Assembly: GCA_950059285.1 (NCBI GenBank)
Contig: CATLTV010000025.1
Location: forward strand, 1-40,604
Origin: an uncultured Pseudomonadota bacterium
Lineage (GTDB): Bacteria > Myxococcota_A > Bradymonadia > Bradymonadales > Bradymonadaceae
Length of the DNA stretch: 40,604 nucleotides
Direction of reading: 5' to 3'
Part shown: piece after piece, positions 1 to 9,219 of the stretch
Position numbering within the stretch: the first letter of the stretch is position 1
How the letters are laid out: each line of letters starts with the position of its first letter
The notes under the pieces: model-generated
What the model was told of the DNA's origin: nothing
Seen by the model: the letters and a program-made list of their open reading frames with translations, nothing else
Database searches by the model: none
Position numbers and translations under genes: made by a program

Positions 1-45
1 ACCTTTTGCGCAGCAAAAGGTCGCCCACCGCGCGCCCCACACACC
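1..45. terminator. Right part of a gene-end inverted repeat after prfB, cut by the window edge
   Basis: Bases 1-9 (ACCTTTTGC) pair with 13-21 (GCAAAAGGT) around a 3-base loop. The sequence continues as a GC-rich stretch to about base 45, eight bases from the prfB stop. It resembles the right arm of the other long gene-end palindromes in this window. If so, its left arm lies outside the window; that part is inference. Confidence 0.55.
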
Positions 46-53
46 GTCCATCA

Positions 54-1194
54 TCAGTCGTCAGAACCTGCCACGGGTTCCATGGATTCGCCGCTACCAA
101 GCTTGAGCAAGTAAGCCACGATGAAGTCATCCAGATCGCCGTCTAACACCTTGTCCACATTGTTCACGGTGTGACCTGTACGCAGATCCTTGATTTGCTT
201 GTAAGGGTGGAGCACGTAGGAACGAATCTGAGAGCCAAATGCAACCTCGCGCTGTTCCGAATACTCCTGACTTGCTGCGTCTTCCCTTGCCTGTAACTCA
301 AGATCGTACAACCTGGACTTGAGCATCTTCATGGCTGTTGCACGGTTCTTGATCTGGGAGCGTTCATTCTGACATTGCACCACGATGCCCGTGGGGATGT
401 GTGTCATACGCACAGCAGAATCAGTACGGTTAACGTGCTGACCACCCGCACCACTGGCACGGTACGTGTCGATGCGAAGGTCGCTGTCATTGATTTCAAT
501 GTCGATGTTGTCATCGACCTCTGGCACGACCTTCACCGCAGCAAAACTTGTCTCACGACGTTGCTTACCATAAGGACTAATACGCACCAGTCGATGCACA
601 CCATTTTCCGCCTTGAGGAAGCCATAGACGTTCTTGCCCGAGACATGCAGCGTGGCGCTCTTGATGCCCGCCTCTTGACCTGATTGAAGATCGTTCTCCT
701 CAACCTTCCAGCCCTTGGCATGGCAGTAACGTGTGTACATACGAAGCAACATCTCAGCCCAGTCCTGACTGTCTGTGCCACCTGCACCTGAGTTGACCGA
801 GATGAACGCGCTGGACTTGTCGTGATCACCGCCAAGCATACGTTGGGTCTCAAGCTCAACCACAGCAGCTTCGACCTGCTCGATCTGCTCGGCTGCCTCG
901 GCCATCGCAAGTTCGCCTTCTTCACCCTCCTCGGTCAGACCCATCTCTACAAAGAGTTCGGCCTCCTCAAGTGAGGTGGATTGCTTCTCCAATGACTCCA
1001 GAATCTCGACGAGTTCGCCGCGCTCCTGCATGATTTTCTGTGCGCGGTCAGCATCATCCCAAAAGTCTGGGGCCTGGCTGATCGCATCAATTTCCTGAAT
1101 CCTTGCCTCCTTTTGAGGCAAGTCAAAGATGCCTCCGGAGTTCTTGAACTCGAGCAGTCAGGTCACTTATTTTTCCACGGACATCTTCCAACAT
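54..1194 (-). CDS. prfB: Peptide chain release factor 2 (RF2), programmed +1 frameshift
   Basis: RF2 recognises UGA and UAA stop codons in the ribosomal A site and triggers release of the finished protein. The catalytic GGQ motif is seen in GAGGQHVNRTDS, and the family signature NSGAGGTDSQDWAEM is present. The stop-recognition tripeptide reads SPY (in RISPYGKQRR) where E. coli RF2 has SPF. The gene starts at the ATG at 1194, behind an AGGAG ribosome site. Twenty-three codons are read to CTT, then an in-frame TGA (1125-1123) follows; skipping one T gives GAC and opens the main frame. The slip site CTTTGAC is preceded by a Shine-Dalgarno-like CGGAGG, the classic autoregulatory RF2 arrangement: scarce RF2 lets the ribosome pause and shift. 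The full product is about 379 residues, slightly longer than usual because of a short acidic C-terminal tail. Confidence 0.95.
1123..1136 (-). promoter_or_regulatory. RF2 programmed frameshift site
   Basis: Read on the minus strand, codons CGG AGG CAT CTT are followed by an in-frame TGA and then C. CTTTGAC is the known RF2 shift heptamer, and the upstream CGGAGG can pair with the 3' end of 16S rRNA to push the ribosome +1. Both halves of the gene match RF2 only if the shift takes place. Confidence 0.9.
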
Positions 1195-1465
1195 AAATGT
1201 TTACTCCTAAAACAATAACTTGACATACACCATGCCAGCATCTGGCTGAACATGAGCTTTTATGCTTTGCATCCTTGCCATTGTCGGGCTAAAAAAATCA
1301 ACTGTAATCTCTTATCAACACTTGAAATCGGCCTGACAAGGCGGGTAATCTACCGACCCCCAGTAGAGCATGTCAATCACACGACATGGGGAACACTTTT
1401 TTACAACACCGCAACCTCAGGGCTTCATCCCTGATCGTGTTGTGCACAAGGACAGTTATAACTAC

Positions 1466-2377
1466 ATGCGTCACACACAACTCATGTCAACGACATCCAT
1501 CTTCACATCCGCACTCCTTACAATGGGAATCATCCTCGTGACACATCAGGAAGGGTTTGCACAGGACACCGCTGAAAACCAGCCCACCGAGGAGCAGTAC
1601 AAGCTTTATCAGCGTGCTCAACAAGCCTACGAAGATGAAAACTACACCAACGCCATCGCTCTACTTGAGACAGCCAACACCATCCAGCCCTATGACCTCT
1701 TCATGTACAACATCGCCCGATCACACTATCGGCTTGGGCAAAGCATCGAGGCCAAAACAGCTTATGAAAAAGCAAAAAACCTGACGCGACTTGGCCCAAG
1801 CCTCACAGTCCAGATCCGCGAAGGACTTGAAGAGCTTGCGCTTACCTGTGAGGGCACCGTAACCATCACCTGTAAAACGCCTCAAAGCACCACCATCCAT
1901 GTGGACAATCAACCTGATATTGCCTGCACTCTGGCTCAACCCATGGCCCTGAAACCTGGTATGCACTCGCTGATTGCAAAGCTCGATACTCAGGTTGAAA
2001 CCATCAGCTTTGAAATCAAGGGCATGGAAACGACCAAAGTATCAACCACCTTGCAACCGCTCCCCGAGCAGGTCCGCTTTGCGTCCACCACCTGGGGGAA
2101 ACGCCTCTCTCTTGGTGGAGGTATTTTAATTGGTAGCGCGCTTGTACTGGACCAGACGCTGGTGCGAAGCCGTAAAAGCAATTACATCAGCGCCAATGAA
2201 AACTCACTTCAGACCAAAGACATCTTGACGGCCAAGCGCAAACTACGCAGAAGCCAGGCGCTCACCCTCTCCACCGCAGCACTTGGTGCTGTATCGCTCT
2301 CGCTGGGAGGCACATTGTGGTTCAGAGCACGTCATCAAGATGACACCACAGAAGTTTCCATTCTCACTGAGTTCTAG
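1466..2377 (+). CDS. Secreted or membrane-anchored TPR protein with PEGA-like domain
   Basis: The open frame begins at 1370, but the ATG at 1466 gives a normal signal peptide (MRHTQLMSTTSIFTSALLT... ending near GFAQD) and has an AAGGA about 13 bases upstream, so it is preferred; the product is then 303 residues. After the signal come about two TPR-like helical repeats (EEQYKLYQRAQQAYEDENYTN, then IARSHYRLGQSIEAKTAYEKA). A beta-rich segment follows (GTVTITCKTPQSTTIHVDNQ) that resembles PEGA-type domains. Two hydrophobic stretches near the C-terminus could be membrane segments. This architecture is common in myxobacterial-type genomes, where such proteins sit in the envelope and probably bind partner proteins. 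No enzyme motif is seen. It is divergent from prfB and upstream of two lipoproteins. Confidence 0.75.
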   Translation: MRHTQLMSTTSIFTSALLTMGIILVTHQEGFAQDTAENQPTEEQYKLYQRAQQAYEDENYTNAIALLETANTIQPYDLFMYNIARSHYRLGQSIEAKTAYEKAKNLTRLGPSLTVQIREGLEELALTCEGTVTITCKTPQSTTIHVDNQPDIACTLAQPMALKPGMHSLIAKLDTQVETISFEIKGMETTKVSTTLQPLPEQVRFASTTWGKRLSLGGGILIGSALVLDQTLVRSRKSNYISANENSLQTKDILTAKRKLRRSQALTLSTAALGAVSLSLGGTLWFRARHQDDTTEVSILTEF

Positions 2378-2494
2378 AACGCGATAAATCACAGAGAAGA
2401 ATCACAGGTAACCCGAGAGCCTTCTTCTTTATTAAATTTTCCCACGCACAGTGCATTGCTCTGCTCCAAGCACACGATTCGTCACGAGCCATTG

Positions 2495-4333
2495 ATGAAC
2501 ACATCCATACACCACATCGCATCTTGCGGCTTACTCGCCATGCTTCTGCTCGCCATGTCAGGATGTCAGAGCATCAGCGGTTTTGCGCCCTACTGCCAGA
2601 GCGATGACGACTGCCAGTCACATCAATTCTGCGATACCGATGAAAACGCCTGTTTTGTCAGAGAAGCGTATAGTACGAGCTGTGATCCTGACCTGCTCTT
2701 TCCAGATTGCCCCGCTGCAACCACATGCGATGAGACCGCAAAGATATGCATACCGCGCACGTTTCGCGCTGCATTCATCTACCCCTTTAACACCTCGGTC
2801 TATGGACGCAGGCAGTATGCCAATATGCTCAGATTTCTGACCGAATCCGTGTCAAAGCAGCTCTTCGAGCCACTTGATTGTAAAGAGTCCTCTGAAGACG
2901 CACAAAAAGCACACATTGTGTACACATGCACAGGTCAAGACATTGAATTTCTCTTCATCAATTCAGGGGATGACGAGGAACAAACGGCCCAGAATATTTC
3001 AGATGCATATAAATTTGCGCCCTTTGATATCACACTCCCAGGAAGATCGATTGAGTATGCCTACACTGTACCCTTCCTGGAACAAAACCAGGCCAACCTA
3101 TTCACCCTTGGCCGAAGCAATCTTAACCTTGACTATGTCTCAAAAGAGCTTGAACCAGATTACAAATACCCTTCACTCGAAACACGCTTTGACTTCTCAC
3201 TTAAAACTTTCTCACTCAACCCAACCTACTGGTCATTTGTTATGGAAGAGCTTGAATGTGAAAGGCCCTTAACACTTTCATACAACGTGGGAATCGAAAA
3301 CTTAACCCAACACAAACAGGAAGAACTCTGGGCAAAACATGGCACATGCCTGGATCGCATTACTCTGGAAGATAGCTCCTCTGTAGAATGGGTCGATACA
3401 ATTACAGAAAAGGATATTGATTGCCTACTCATCAGCGGGTTTGTTGACGCCAATCAAATATATGATCTGCTATCAACGTATACACAGTCTTCACGGTACA
3501 CCAAATCCCCCAGGATAAAGTGGTTAACACATAAGTATTTGGTAGATGAATCTTCTGCTATCACGCAAAACTTAAGGGACATCATCCTCAGCTCTTTTCG
3601 CGAAGATATGTTCTTTATCTCAGGAGAAATATCCAGCTCACCAAAATACAACAGCTTTGCAGCTCAACTTGAAAAAGATTACAAGACTTATCTTGATAAG
3701 CGAAGTTGCCTGAACACACCCCAGAGGGGGTGTGACTCGCTCACATGCGATGCACCTTCCTCCCCCATTGAGGAGGACGCCTGTGCACAACTTAACTGTC
3801 CAGCTACACCAAACTGCCTGGAGTTAGGTTGTCTCGTCTCCAACCCTCCAGAATGGTGTAATCTCATTCAATGCGAATCTACTCGAAACTGCGACTATTA
3901 CGAACCAAATCAGCTCTACACAATCTCATTTGATATATCCTCAATCATTACACAAATAAGCACCTCATGGCTGCTATTTTACAAAGTTCGAGCCCGTCAA
4001 AACACATCTCAAATGCCAATGAGCAGAGAAGCGCTGCGCGATTCTTTTTTGGAGATCATGGGCCACAAAGAATCGGACCATTCTTGCATATTTCCAGACT
4101 TGACATCATGCGAATTACTCTCAGCTCAACAGAAAAAATACAGTTACACCAATATTTTCCCCATGACGATCAACCCAGATGCACGCATCTCAACAAACCA
4201 GAATACGACCACACTATACTCACAAGTAAACTCAGCCTTTGAGTTCTTACCCCCAACACAAAGCTACTCCTATCAAGACGCCGAGGAACTCAATAATCGA
4301 CCTGCTGTTGAACCTGCACCAGAGTGTAACTGA
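2495..4333 (+). CDS. Large lipoprotein, possibly periplasmic-binding-protein-like (first of a tandem pair)
   Basis: The start chosen is ATG 2495 (MNTSIHHIASCG), which gives a proper lipoprotein signal ending in LLAMSGC; the open frame extends back to 2456. The product is 612 residues. Behind the lipid-attachment cysteine lies a short cysteine-rich module (APYCQSDDDCQSHQFCDTDENAC), then RAAFIYPFNTSVYGRRQYAN and an alternating alpha/beta pattern that is reminiscent of type-1 periplasmic ligand-binding proteins. This fold assignment is an inference from pattern only. A second cysteine-rich block (CDSLTCDAP ... NCLELGC) lies near residue 415-460. The downstream gene is a full-length paralog starting three bases after this stop, so the two are almost certainly co-transcribed and translationally coupled. 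Ligand unknown. Confidence 0.8.
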   Translation: MNTSIHHIASCGLLAMLLLAMSGCQSISGFAPYCQSDDDCQSHQFCDTDENACFVREAYSTSCDPDLLFPDCPAATTCDETAKICIPRTFRAAFIYPFNTSVYGRRQYANMLRFLTESVSKQLFEPLDCKESSEDAQKAHIVYTCTGQDIEFLFINSGDDEEQTAQNISDAYKFAPFDITLPGRSIEYAYTVPFLEQNQANLFTLGRSNLNLDYVSKELEPDYKYPSLETRFDFSLKTFSLNPTYWSFVMEELECERPLTLSYNVGIENLTQHKQEELWAKHGTCLDRITLEDSSSVEWVDTITEKDIDCLLISGFVDANQIYDLLSTYTQSSRYTKSPRIKWLTHKYLVDESSAITQNLRDIILSSFREDMFFISGEISSSPKYNSFAAQLEKDYKTYLDKRSCLNTPQRGCDSLTCDAPSSPIEEDACAQLNCPATPNCLELGCLVSNPPEWCNLIQCESTRNCDYYEPNQLYTISFDISSIITQISTSWLLFYKVRARQNTSQMPMSREALRDSFLEIMGHKESDHSCIFPDLTSCELLSAQQKKYSYTNIFPMTINPDARISTNQNTTTLYSQVNSAFEFLPPTQSYSYQDAEELNNRPAVEPAPECN

Positions 4334-4336
4334 TCT

Positions 4337-6226
4337 ATGGATAACCACTCGATAAAAAAGCTCGCCATTTTCACCACTGCTCTATCTGCCATGCTCCTGC
4401 TCGCCATGTCAGGATGCCAGAGTATCAGCGGTTTTGCGCCCTACTGCCAGAGCGATGACGACTGCCAGTCGCATCAATTCTGCGATACCGATGAAAACGC
4501 CTGTTTTATCAAATCATCCTACAATCAGGAGTGCGATCCCTCCCAAGAATACGACACATGCCCTGTCGCCACCGAATGCAACGCAGACGCGCAAGCCTGT
4601 CTACCCCGCAAGTTCCGTGTCGCCTGGATGTTCAGCATGAACTCCCCAAGATATGAACGCCGACAGGTCACCAATAACCTCAAATTCCTCACCGAGCGCA
4701 TCTCGGCACAATACTTCTCACCACTCAATTGCGCCACACCTTCCACGACAGAACAACAAGCCAACATCATCTACCGTTGCGATAACGATCAAATTGAGTT
4801 CCTCTTCATTGACTCAGGCGATGATGCCTCCACACAGCAACAAGAGCTCTCCAAAGCATTGCGCCTTAAACCTGTGGACATGTTGCTGACATACTTCTCA
4901 TCAGGCTATGCAGGAGCATATGACCTCAACGCTCAGGCAGGGCTTGATTACTTGCTCATTGGACGCCTCAACAGAAGAGCTGATCGCGTCAAGGAAGAGC
5001 TCCAAAAAGACTACCAATACCCCGAACTTGATGAACGTTTTGATTTCTCCTTGGGAGGGCTAAGAAGCACAATTACAAACAGCGCCTACATGTCCTCTCC
5101 ACTTGAATGCCAACGCCCCCTCGTGATCCATGAGGATAATCAACCGTACACGCTTGATAGAATTATCATGCAGCAAGAGAGTCAACAGTTTGGCCTCTGC
5201 CTGGACTACCTCACCATTCCTGGCGATGCTCGCGCAAGCTATGCTGACGAAGTTCAAATTATCGCCGAAAATAACTATGACTGCATCTACACAGGCACCA
5301 TTATCACCCCGGACAAACTCTCCACATTGTTGCAAGATTATCGAAACTCCACACACTACAACGAACATCCAGCACACTGGATCTTCCAACGCTCGTTTGT
5401 GGAATCGACCAATGAGTTAGAGTCAGGTCTACGCACCATTATCAGTGAAAACTTCCTTGATCATGTCAGCCTGAAAGCACAGCAAAGCATCAATGTGGAC
5501 TACAACGGTCTTCAAGCTCGCCTGGAGAAGGACTACCGTGAACTCCTTCAGGCTCAAGGCTGCCTGGGGGTTCCAAATGTAAGCTGTGAGGATCTTAACT
5601 GTACGGACTCATCACAGACAGACGAAGCAGCGCTCTGCAACCAGCTTGGATGCGCCACCACACAAAGCGCATTAACCTGCCTTGAGCTTGGATGTCTTGC
5701 CCCCTCAGCGCCCAGCTATTGTGCCAATCTTGAGTGTGACATCCCACTGAGCCAGTGTGATTTCCTCCCCCCTAATATTTTTGAGCTCGAACCCAACACA
5801 ATCACAACCATTGCAGAGCCTATATTCGTCGCCTGGCTACTCTACTTGCAACAGCAGCATACACAACAAAACCAGGACGCTCCGCTCTCAAGGGCTCAGC
5901 TCAGAGATCTGTTTTTGGAGCTCGCCAATCCCGATCATGTCGCATGCAAAATCTCTGACATCACGGCATGCACAACCAACATCGCAAACTCAAAACAAAT
6001 CCACTTTTCTGGCATCAACAGGGACTTTGTCCTCGGAGTTGATGGACGCCTGATAGGCTCAACACACACCATTGAGTTCTACAAACCAAACTCAAACCTC
6101 GAGTTTGGTGCCCCCATCAAGAGCTACACACCTCAAGAACAAAACGCACTTAGTAACTACCAGATCATGCCCGAAGTCTCATGCCCAGAGGTAGACGCAC
6201 AAATCGCGGAAGCGCTCATGGAATAG
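4337..6226 (+). CDS. Large lipoprotein, paralog of the preceding gene
   Basis: The product is 629 residues with a lipoprotein signal ending LLAMSGC and the same cysteine-rich module as its neighbour. Shared landmarks through the full length include a RRQxxNxLxFLTE segment, FLFIDSGDD (FLFINSGDD in the neighbour), ERFDFSL, LEKDY, CLELGC and a final SYxxxExxxLxN region, so the pair arose by tandem duplication. Most of the two proteins has diverged strongly, but the first ~124 bases around the lipobox and cysteine module are about 96% identical in DNA. The predicted location is outer-membrane or periplasmic lipid-anchored. A ligand-binding role like the type-1 periplasmic binding proteins is possible but unproven. 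It converges on a membrane histidine kinase, which might suggest a sensing partnership, though nothing in the sequence proves it. Confidence 0.8.
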   Translation: MDNHSIKKLAIFTTALSAMLLLAMSGCQSISGFAPYCQSDDDCQSHQFCDTDENACFIKSSYNQECDPSQEYDTCPVATECNADAQACLPRKFRVAWMFSMNSPRYERRQVTNNLKFLTERISAQYFSPLNCATPSTTEQQANIIYRCDNDQIEFLFIDSGDDASTQQQELSKALRLKPVDMLLTYFSSGYAGAYDLNAQAGLDYLLIGRLNRRADRVKEELQKDYQYPELDERFDFSLGGLRSTITNSAYMSSPLECQRPLVIHEDNQPYTLDRIIMQQESQQFGLCLDYLTIPGDARASYADEVQIIAENNYDCIYTGTIITPDKLSTLLQDYRNSTHYNEHPAHWIFQRSFVESTNELESGLRTIISENFLDHVSLKAQQSINVDYNGLQARLEKDYRELLQAQGCLGVPNVSCEDLNCTDSSQTDEAALCNQLGCATTQSALTCLELGCLAPSAPSYCANLECDIPLSQCDFLPPNIFELEPNTITTIAEPIFVAWLLYLQQQHTQQNQDAPLSRAQLRDLFLELANPDHVACKISDITACTTNIANSKQIHFSGINRDFVLGVDGRLIGSTHTIEFYKPNSNLEFGAPIKSYTPQEQNALSNYQIMPEVSCPEVDAQIAEALME

Positions 6227-6298
6227 AGAACCCAACAACTAACTCCCACTTCATTTTCCTGTTCTATAGAGTCTTCGTGGTTTGTGTGTATCACGCCC

Positions 6299-7681
6299 TT
6301 ATGAAACCAGGAGGGTCACAGGCATCTTGATACAGAAGGTTGTCCCCTCTCCAGGCACGCTCTCAAACTCCACATCAAGCTCAAGCAACTCGGCAAAGTG
6401 CTTCACCAGAGAGAGCCCAAGTCCTGCTCCGTCCTGCGCGCGAGTGGATGAGTTGTCCACCTGTGAAAACGGCTCAAAGATGATGTGGTGATGAGACGCA
6501 TCGATCCCTGGACCATGGTCAATCACTTCAAGCACTGCGTGCGTATCGCCCTCACGCACCGGGTGTAGTACGACCTTGATAAGCTTGTCTTCAGGCGTAA
6601 ACTTACATGCATTATCAATGAGCTTATCAAGCAAGCCCATGAAACTTGGCAAGTGTGTACTGATATGTCGCTGATTCCAGTACGGATCGACCTCAAGCAC
6701 AATCGTCCGCTCAAAACCAAACACTAACCGCTCCAACTCCTTCTCAAGGATAAATGGGGCGACCTCAACCTCGATCTCTCCCACCTCAAACTGCGTCAAC
6801 GCAAGAATGTCGTGAAGCATCTGCACGAGGCTGCGACCCGAACGCTGAATCAGCTCAAATTCCTTGTTGTACTCCTGGTTCCCCTCATCCTCCAACTCCT
6901 CCTGAATCATCTCTGAATAACCAAGAATGGCATTCAAGGGAGTCCTGAGCTCATGGCTCATATTGGCGAGGAACCTGTCCTTGATTTGACTGGCAAGAAT
7001 CGCCGCATCACGTGCGCTGGCAAGATCCTCGTTGCGTTGCTGGAGAATCTTCTCGTTTTGCTGCAAACGGTCCACAACCCAGTGATAATGCATATTGAGC
7101 ACGTACACAAAGCCTGTCAATGCACAGAGGAAGATGAGGCTATTACCAAGATCAACGAGTGGATACTCTTCGTCGGAAAACACCTGCATCGCAGTCAAGA
7201 CACCACTATCAAACAGGAAGAAGAAGACAACTGGCGTCACCAGCGCAATCGTCAACCACAGCATCGCAAGGTAACGCTTGCTTGAAAAAATCCCCAAAAA
7301 AGGAAGGACAATAAGCCACTTCACAGTATAAGAGGAGACCCCACCAAGCACCATAAAGCCTGAAGCCGTTGCACCAAACAAGGCAAGCCCAATCAGGTTT
7401 GTTGCCAGAGACATCGACCCCACAAACCGTAGCACAAATACTGAAGCAAACGCCAATGCGCCAAAGCTCAGGGTCAAAAAACCCAGACCATAATGCCCAT
7501 CTCTGAAGTAAGGAAACGCCACAAAAGGAACGGCAGCACAGAAGGTCATGGAGCTAAGCATATAGATCTTGGCCCTCATCTTGACGATATCATCCTTCAA
7601 CAACTTGGGATGTAACCAGCCAGATGTTCGCTCATGCTCAACAAACCGCTGTAAAATCGGCTTTTTCTGTGATTTCGTCAC
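6299..7681 (-). CDS. Orphan membrane-bound sensor histidine kinase
   Basis: The start is GTG at 7681 with a weak AAGG upstream. The protein has 460 residues: about 33 cytoplasmic residues, about six membrane helices (roughly 35-200), a short coiled coil (VDRLQQNEKILQQRNEDL), then the kinase core. The H-box reads FLANMSHELRTPLNAIL with the phospho-acceptor at H243. The ATPase domain has the N-box (LIDNACKFTPED), G1 (VIDHGPGID) and G2 (GAGLGLSLVKHFAELL). It should autophosphorylate and pass phosphate to a response regulator, but none is encoded nearby, hence orphan. There is no obvious extracellular sensor domain, so the signal may be read by the membrane helices themselves. A good promoter with an overlapping inverted repeat lies upstream. 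Confidence 0.92.
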   Translation of the reverse strand: MTKSQKKPILQRFVEHERTSGWLHPKLLKDDIVKMRAKIYMLSSMTFCAAVPFVAFPYFRDGHYGLGFLTLSFGALAFASVFVLRFVGSMSLATNLIGLALFGATASGFMVLGGVSSYTVKWLIVLPFLGIFSSKRYLAMLWLTIALVTPVVFFFLFDSGVLTAMQVFSDEEYPLVDLGNSLIFLCALTGFVYVLNMHYHWVVDRLQQNEKILQQRNEDLASARDAAILASQIKDRFLANMSHELRTPLNAILGYSEMIQEELEDEGNQEYNKEFELIQRSGRSLVQMLHDILALTQFEVGEIEVEVAPFILEKELERLVFGFERTIVLEVDPYWNQRHISTHLPSFMGLLDKLIDNACKFTPEDKLIKVVLHPVREGDTHAVLEVIDHGPGIDASHHHIIFEPFSQVDNSSTRAQDGAGLGLSLVKHFAELLELDVEFESVPGEGTTFCIKMPVTLLVS

Positions 7682-7756
7682 GTTCAGTTCAACCTTATTG
7701 CTGTATTAAATACAACACGCGCAGGGGAAAATCTCAGGTTCTTGGTTTGTCTTCAA

Positions 7757-7785
7757 GATATACGAGTATCACTGCAACAAGTCAA
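7757..7785 (-). promoter_or_regulatory. Sigma-70-type promoter of the histidine kinase gene
   Basis: On the minus strand TTGACT (7785-7780) and TATATC (7762-7757) are separated by exactly 17 bases, close to the consensus. Transcription would start near 7750, giving a leader of about 70 bases before the GTG start. Confidence 0.6.
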
Positions 7786-7790
7786 TGTTG
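7775..7790. promoter_or_regulatory. Inverted repeat bracketing the kinase -35 box (possible operator)
   Basis: CAACA (7775-7779) and TGTTG (7786-7790) are perfect inverted copies, and the six bases between them are exactly the -35 hexamer of the kinase promoter. A protein bound here would block RNA polymerase. This is inferred from geometry only. Confidence 0.35.
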
Positions 7791-7889
7791 TTACAGACAA
7801 TTAATTCACACATAATCCTCTATCCGCGCCACATGCTTGGAAGTTTATCAAATGATCGCCATACGATGCATTTGAAGTTTGAATAGGAT

Positions 7890-7919
7890 TTGCGTTGCGC
7901 AAAGATTAAGTGATAGATT
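7890..7919 (+). promoter_or_regulatory. Candidate promoter of the MoxR-VWA-SWIM gene set
   Basis: TTGCGT (7890-7895) and TAGATT (7914-7919) are 18 bases apart, about 60 bases before the AAA+ ATPase start codon. It is a moderate match to the sigma-70 consensus. The rest of 7682-7981 shows no gene; besides this site it holds the divergent kinase promoter. Confidence 0.4.
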
Positions 7920-7981
7920 GGCCGCGCATGGAAAACAGATGACACTACCTATTTATTTACACCATTGTGCTGAGAGGTATC

Positions 7982-9106
7982 ATGACCAGCAAGAAGAAGA
8001 AGGTTGATATTGAGTCGTTACAGCGTCCCTCCGTGGAAATGCTGTATGCCGATGAAATAGCGCTCCTTATAAAACAAGACAAAGACAAGCCCAAACCCAT
8101 GGGCTGGCAAATGACACCTGATTCGGTCGTGAAGTTTGTGTTGGGTGACAAGAAACTTGATCTCAAACCCAAGTTTGTGGGTACACGCCGTTTCATTGAG
8201 CGCTGTGTCGTGGCACTTGCCACCAACAGGGGCCTGATGCTGATCGGTGAGCCTGGTACTGCAAAGTCCTACCTCAGCGAGATCTTCACCGCTGCTATCA
8301 GTGGCGACTCCACACTCATCGTTCAAGGTAGCGCAGGTACCACCGAGGATGACATCAAGTACTCCTGGAACTACGCGTTGCTCCTGTCACAAGGACCAAC
8401 ACCTGCGTCCATGGTCCCTGCACCGCTTCACGATGGTATGAGTCAGGGTAAACTCGTTCGCTTTGAAGAGATCACACGCTGTCCTCTTGAAATTCAGGAT
8501 ACGCTCCTCTCCATTCTCAGTGACCGTGTAATGACCATCCCCGAATTTGAAGAGAGTGAAAAGACACTCTATGCACAGGCAGGCTTTAACGTCATCGCCA
8601 CAGCAAACACACGTGACCGTGGCGTGAACGAAATGAGCGCCGCGTTGAAACGTCGCTTCAACTTTGAAACGGTCCACCCCATACAAAACCTCAAGCAAGA
8701 ACGCGCCCTTGTCCAGAACGAGATGCAGCGTCGCCTTGACCGCGCTGGCATTCCCGTTCGCTTCAGCGACGATGCCACCGAACTCCTCGTCACCACGTTC
8801 CACGAGTTACGCCAGGGAAAGACGATGGGCGGGCAAGCCATTGAGAAGATGAGTACTGTCATGAGTACGGCCGAAGCTGTCGAGGTCGGTTACGCATCCA
8901 GCTTGCACGCCTACTACTTTGGAGCCTCAAGCGTCAAACCTGACCACCTCGTCGACAACCTCATTGGAGCTGCGCTCAAAGAGAATGAGGATGACCTGAA
9001 AAAACTACGTCTCTACTTCAACCAAGTTGTCAAGGGACGCAAGGGTGACCACTGGCAAGCTTATTACAAGGCGAGCAAAGGTAGCCTTGGTACAGATAAG
9101 TCATGA
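7982..9106 (+). CDS. MoxR-type AAA+ ATPase
   Basis: ATG 7982 (MTSKKKKVDIES) is preferred over an upstream in-frame GTG at 7967 because GAGAGG sits just before it; the product is 374 residues. The Walker A motif is GEPGTAKSYL (K95), the Walker B ends in RFEE (E162-E163), sensor 1 is in IATANTRDRG (N209), and ALKRRFNFE carries likely arginine fingers. MoxR ATPases form hexameric rings that remodel partner proteins, usually together with a VWA-domain protein encoded next to them. That partner is the next gene here. The enzyme is cytoplasmic. A 15-bp inverted repeat follows the stop codon, so expression of the downstream genes may be reduced or partly independent. Confidence 0.9.
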   Translation: MTSKKKKVDIESLQRPSVEMLYADEIALLIKQDKDKPKPMGWQMTPDSVVKFVLGDKKLDLKPKFVGTRRFIERCVVALATNRGLMLIGEPGTAKSYLSEIFTAAISGDSTLIVQGSAGTTEDDIKYSWNYALLLSQGPTPASMVPAPLHDGMSQGKLVRFEEITRCPLEIQDTLLSILSDRVMTIPEFEESEKTLYAQAGFNVIATANTRDRGVNEMSAALKRRFNFETVHPIQNLKQERALVQNEMQRRLDRAGIPVRFSDDATELLVTTFHELRQGKTMGGQAIEKMSTVMSTAEAVEVGYASSLHAYYFGASSVKPDHLVDNLIGAALKENEDDLKKLRLYFNQVVKGRKGDHWQAYYKASKGSLGTDKS

Positions 9107-9126
9107 TGACTCTGTCATGATTACTG

Positions 9127-9157
9127 GATGCGGGCATCACAGTGTGATGCCCGCATC
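9127..9157. terminator. Inverted repeat after the AAA+ gene
   Basis: Two perfect 15-base arms (9127-9141 and 9143-9157) flank a single base. The stem is GC-rich, but no T-run follows on the plus strand. It lies inside the gap between the ATPase and its presumed VWA partner, so it is either a partial terminator or an mRNA-stabilising hairpin that sets gene ratios. Confidence 0.5.
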
Positions 9158-9219
9158 TCCCACACTGTTCACATCTTTCATTACCGATTACCCACTTCTA
9201 TTCTGGAGCAACAAGCACC

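Noticed and set aside
1252-1434. 60-codon open frame upstream of the TPR gene
   Set aside because: There is no ribosome site, the composition is not protein-like, and it overlaps the TPR gene in another frame.
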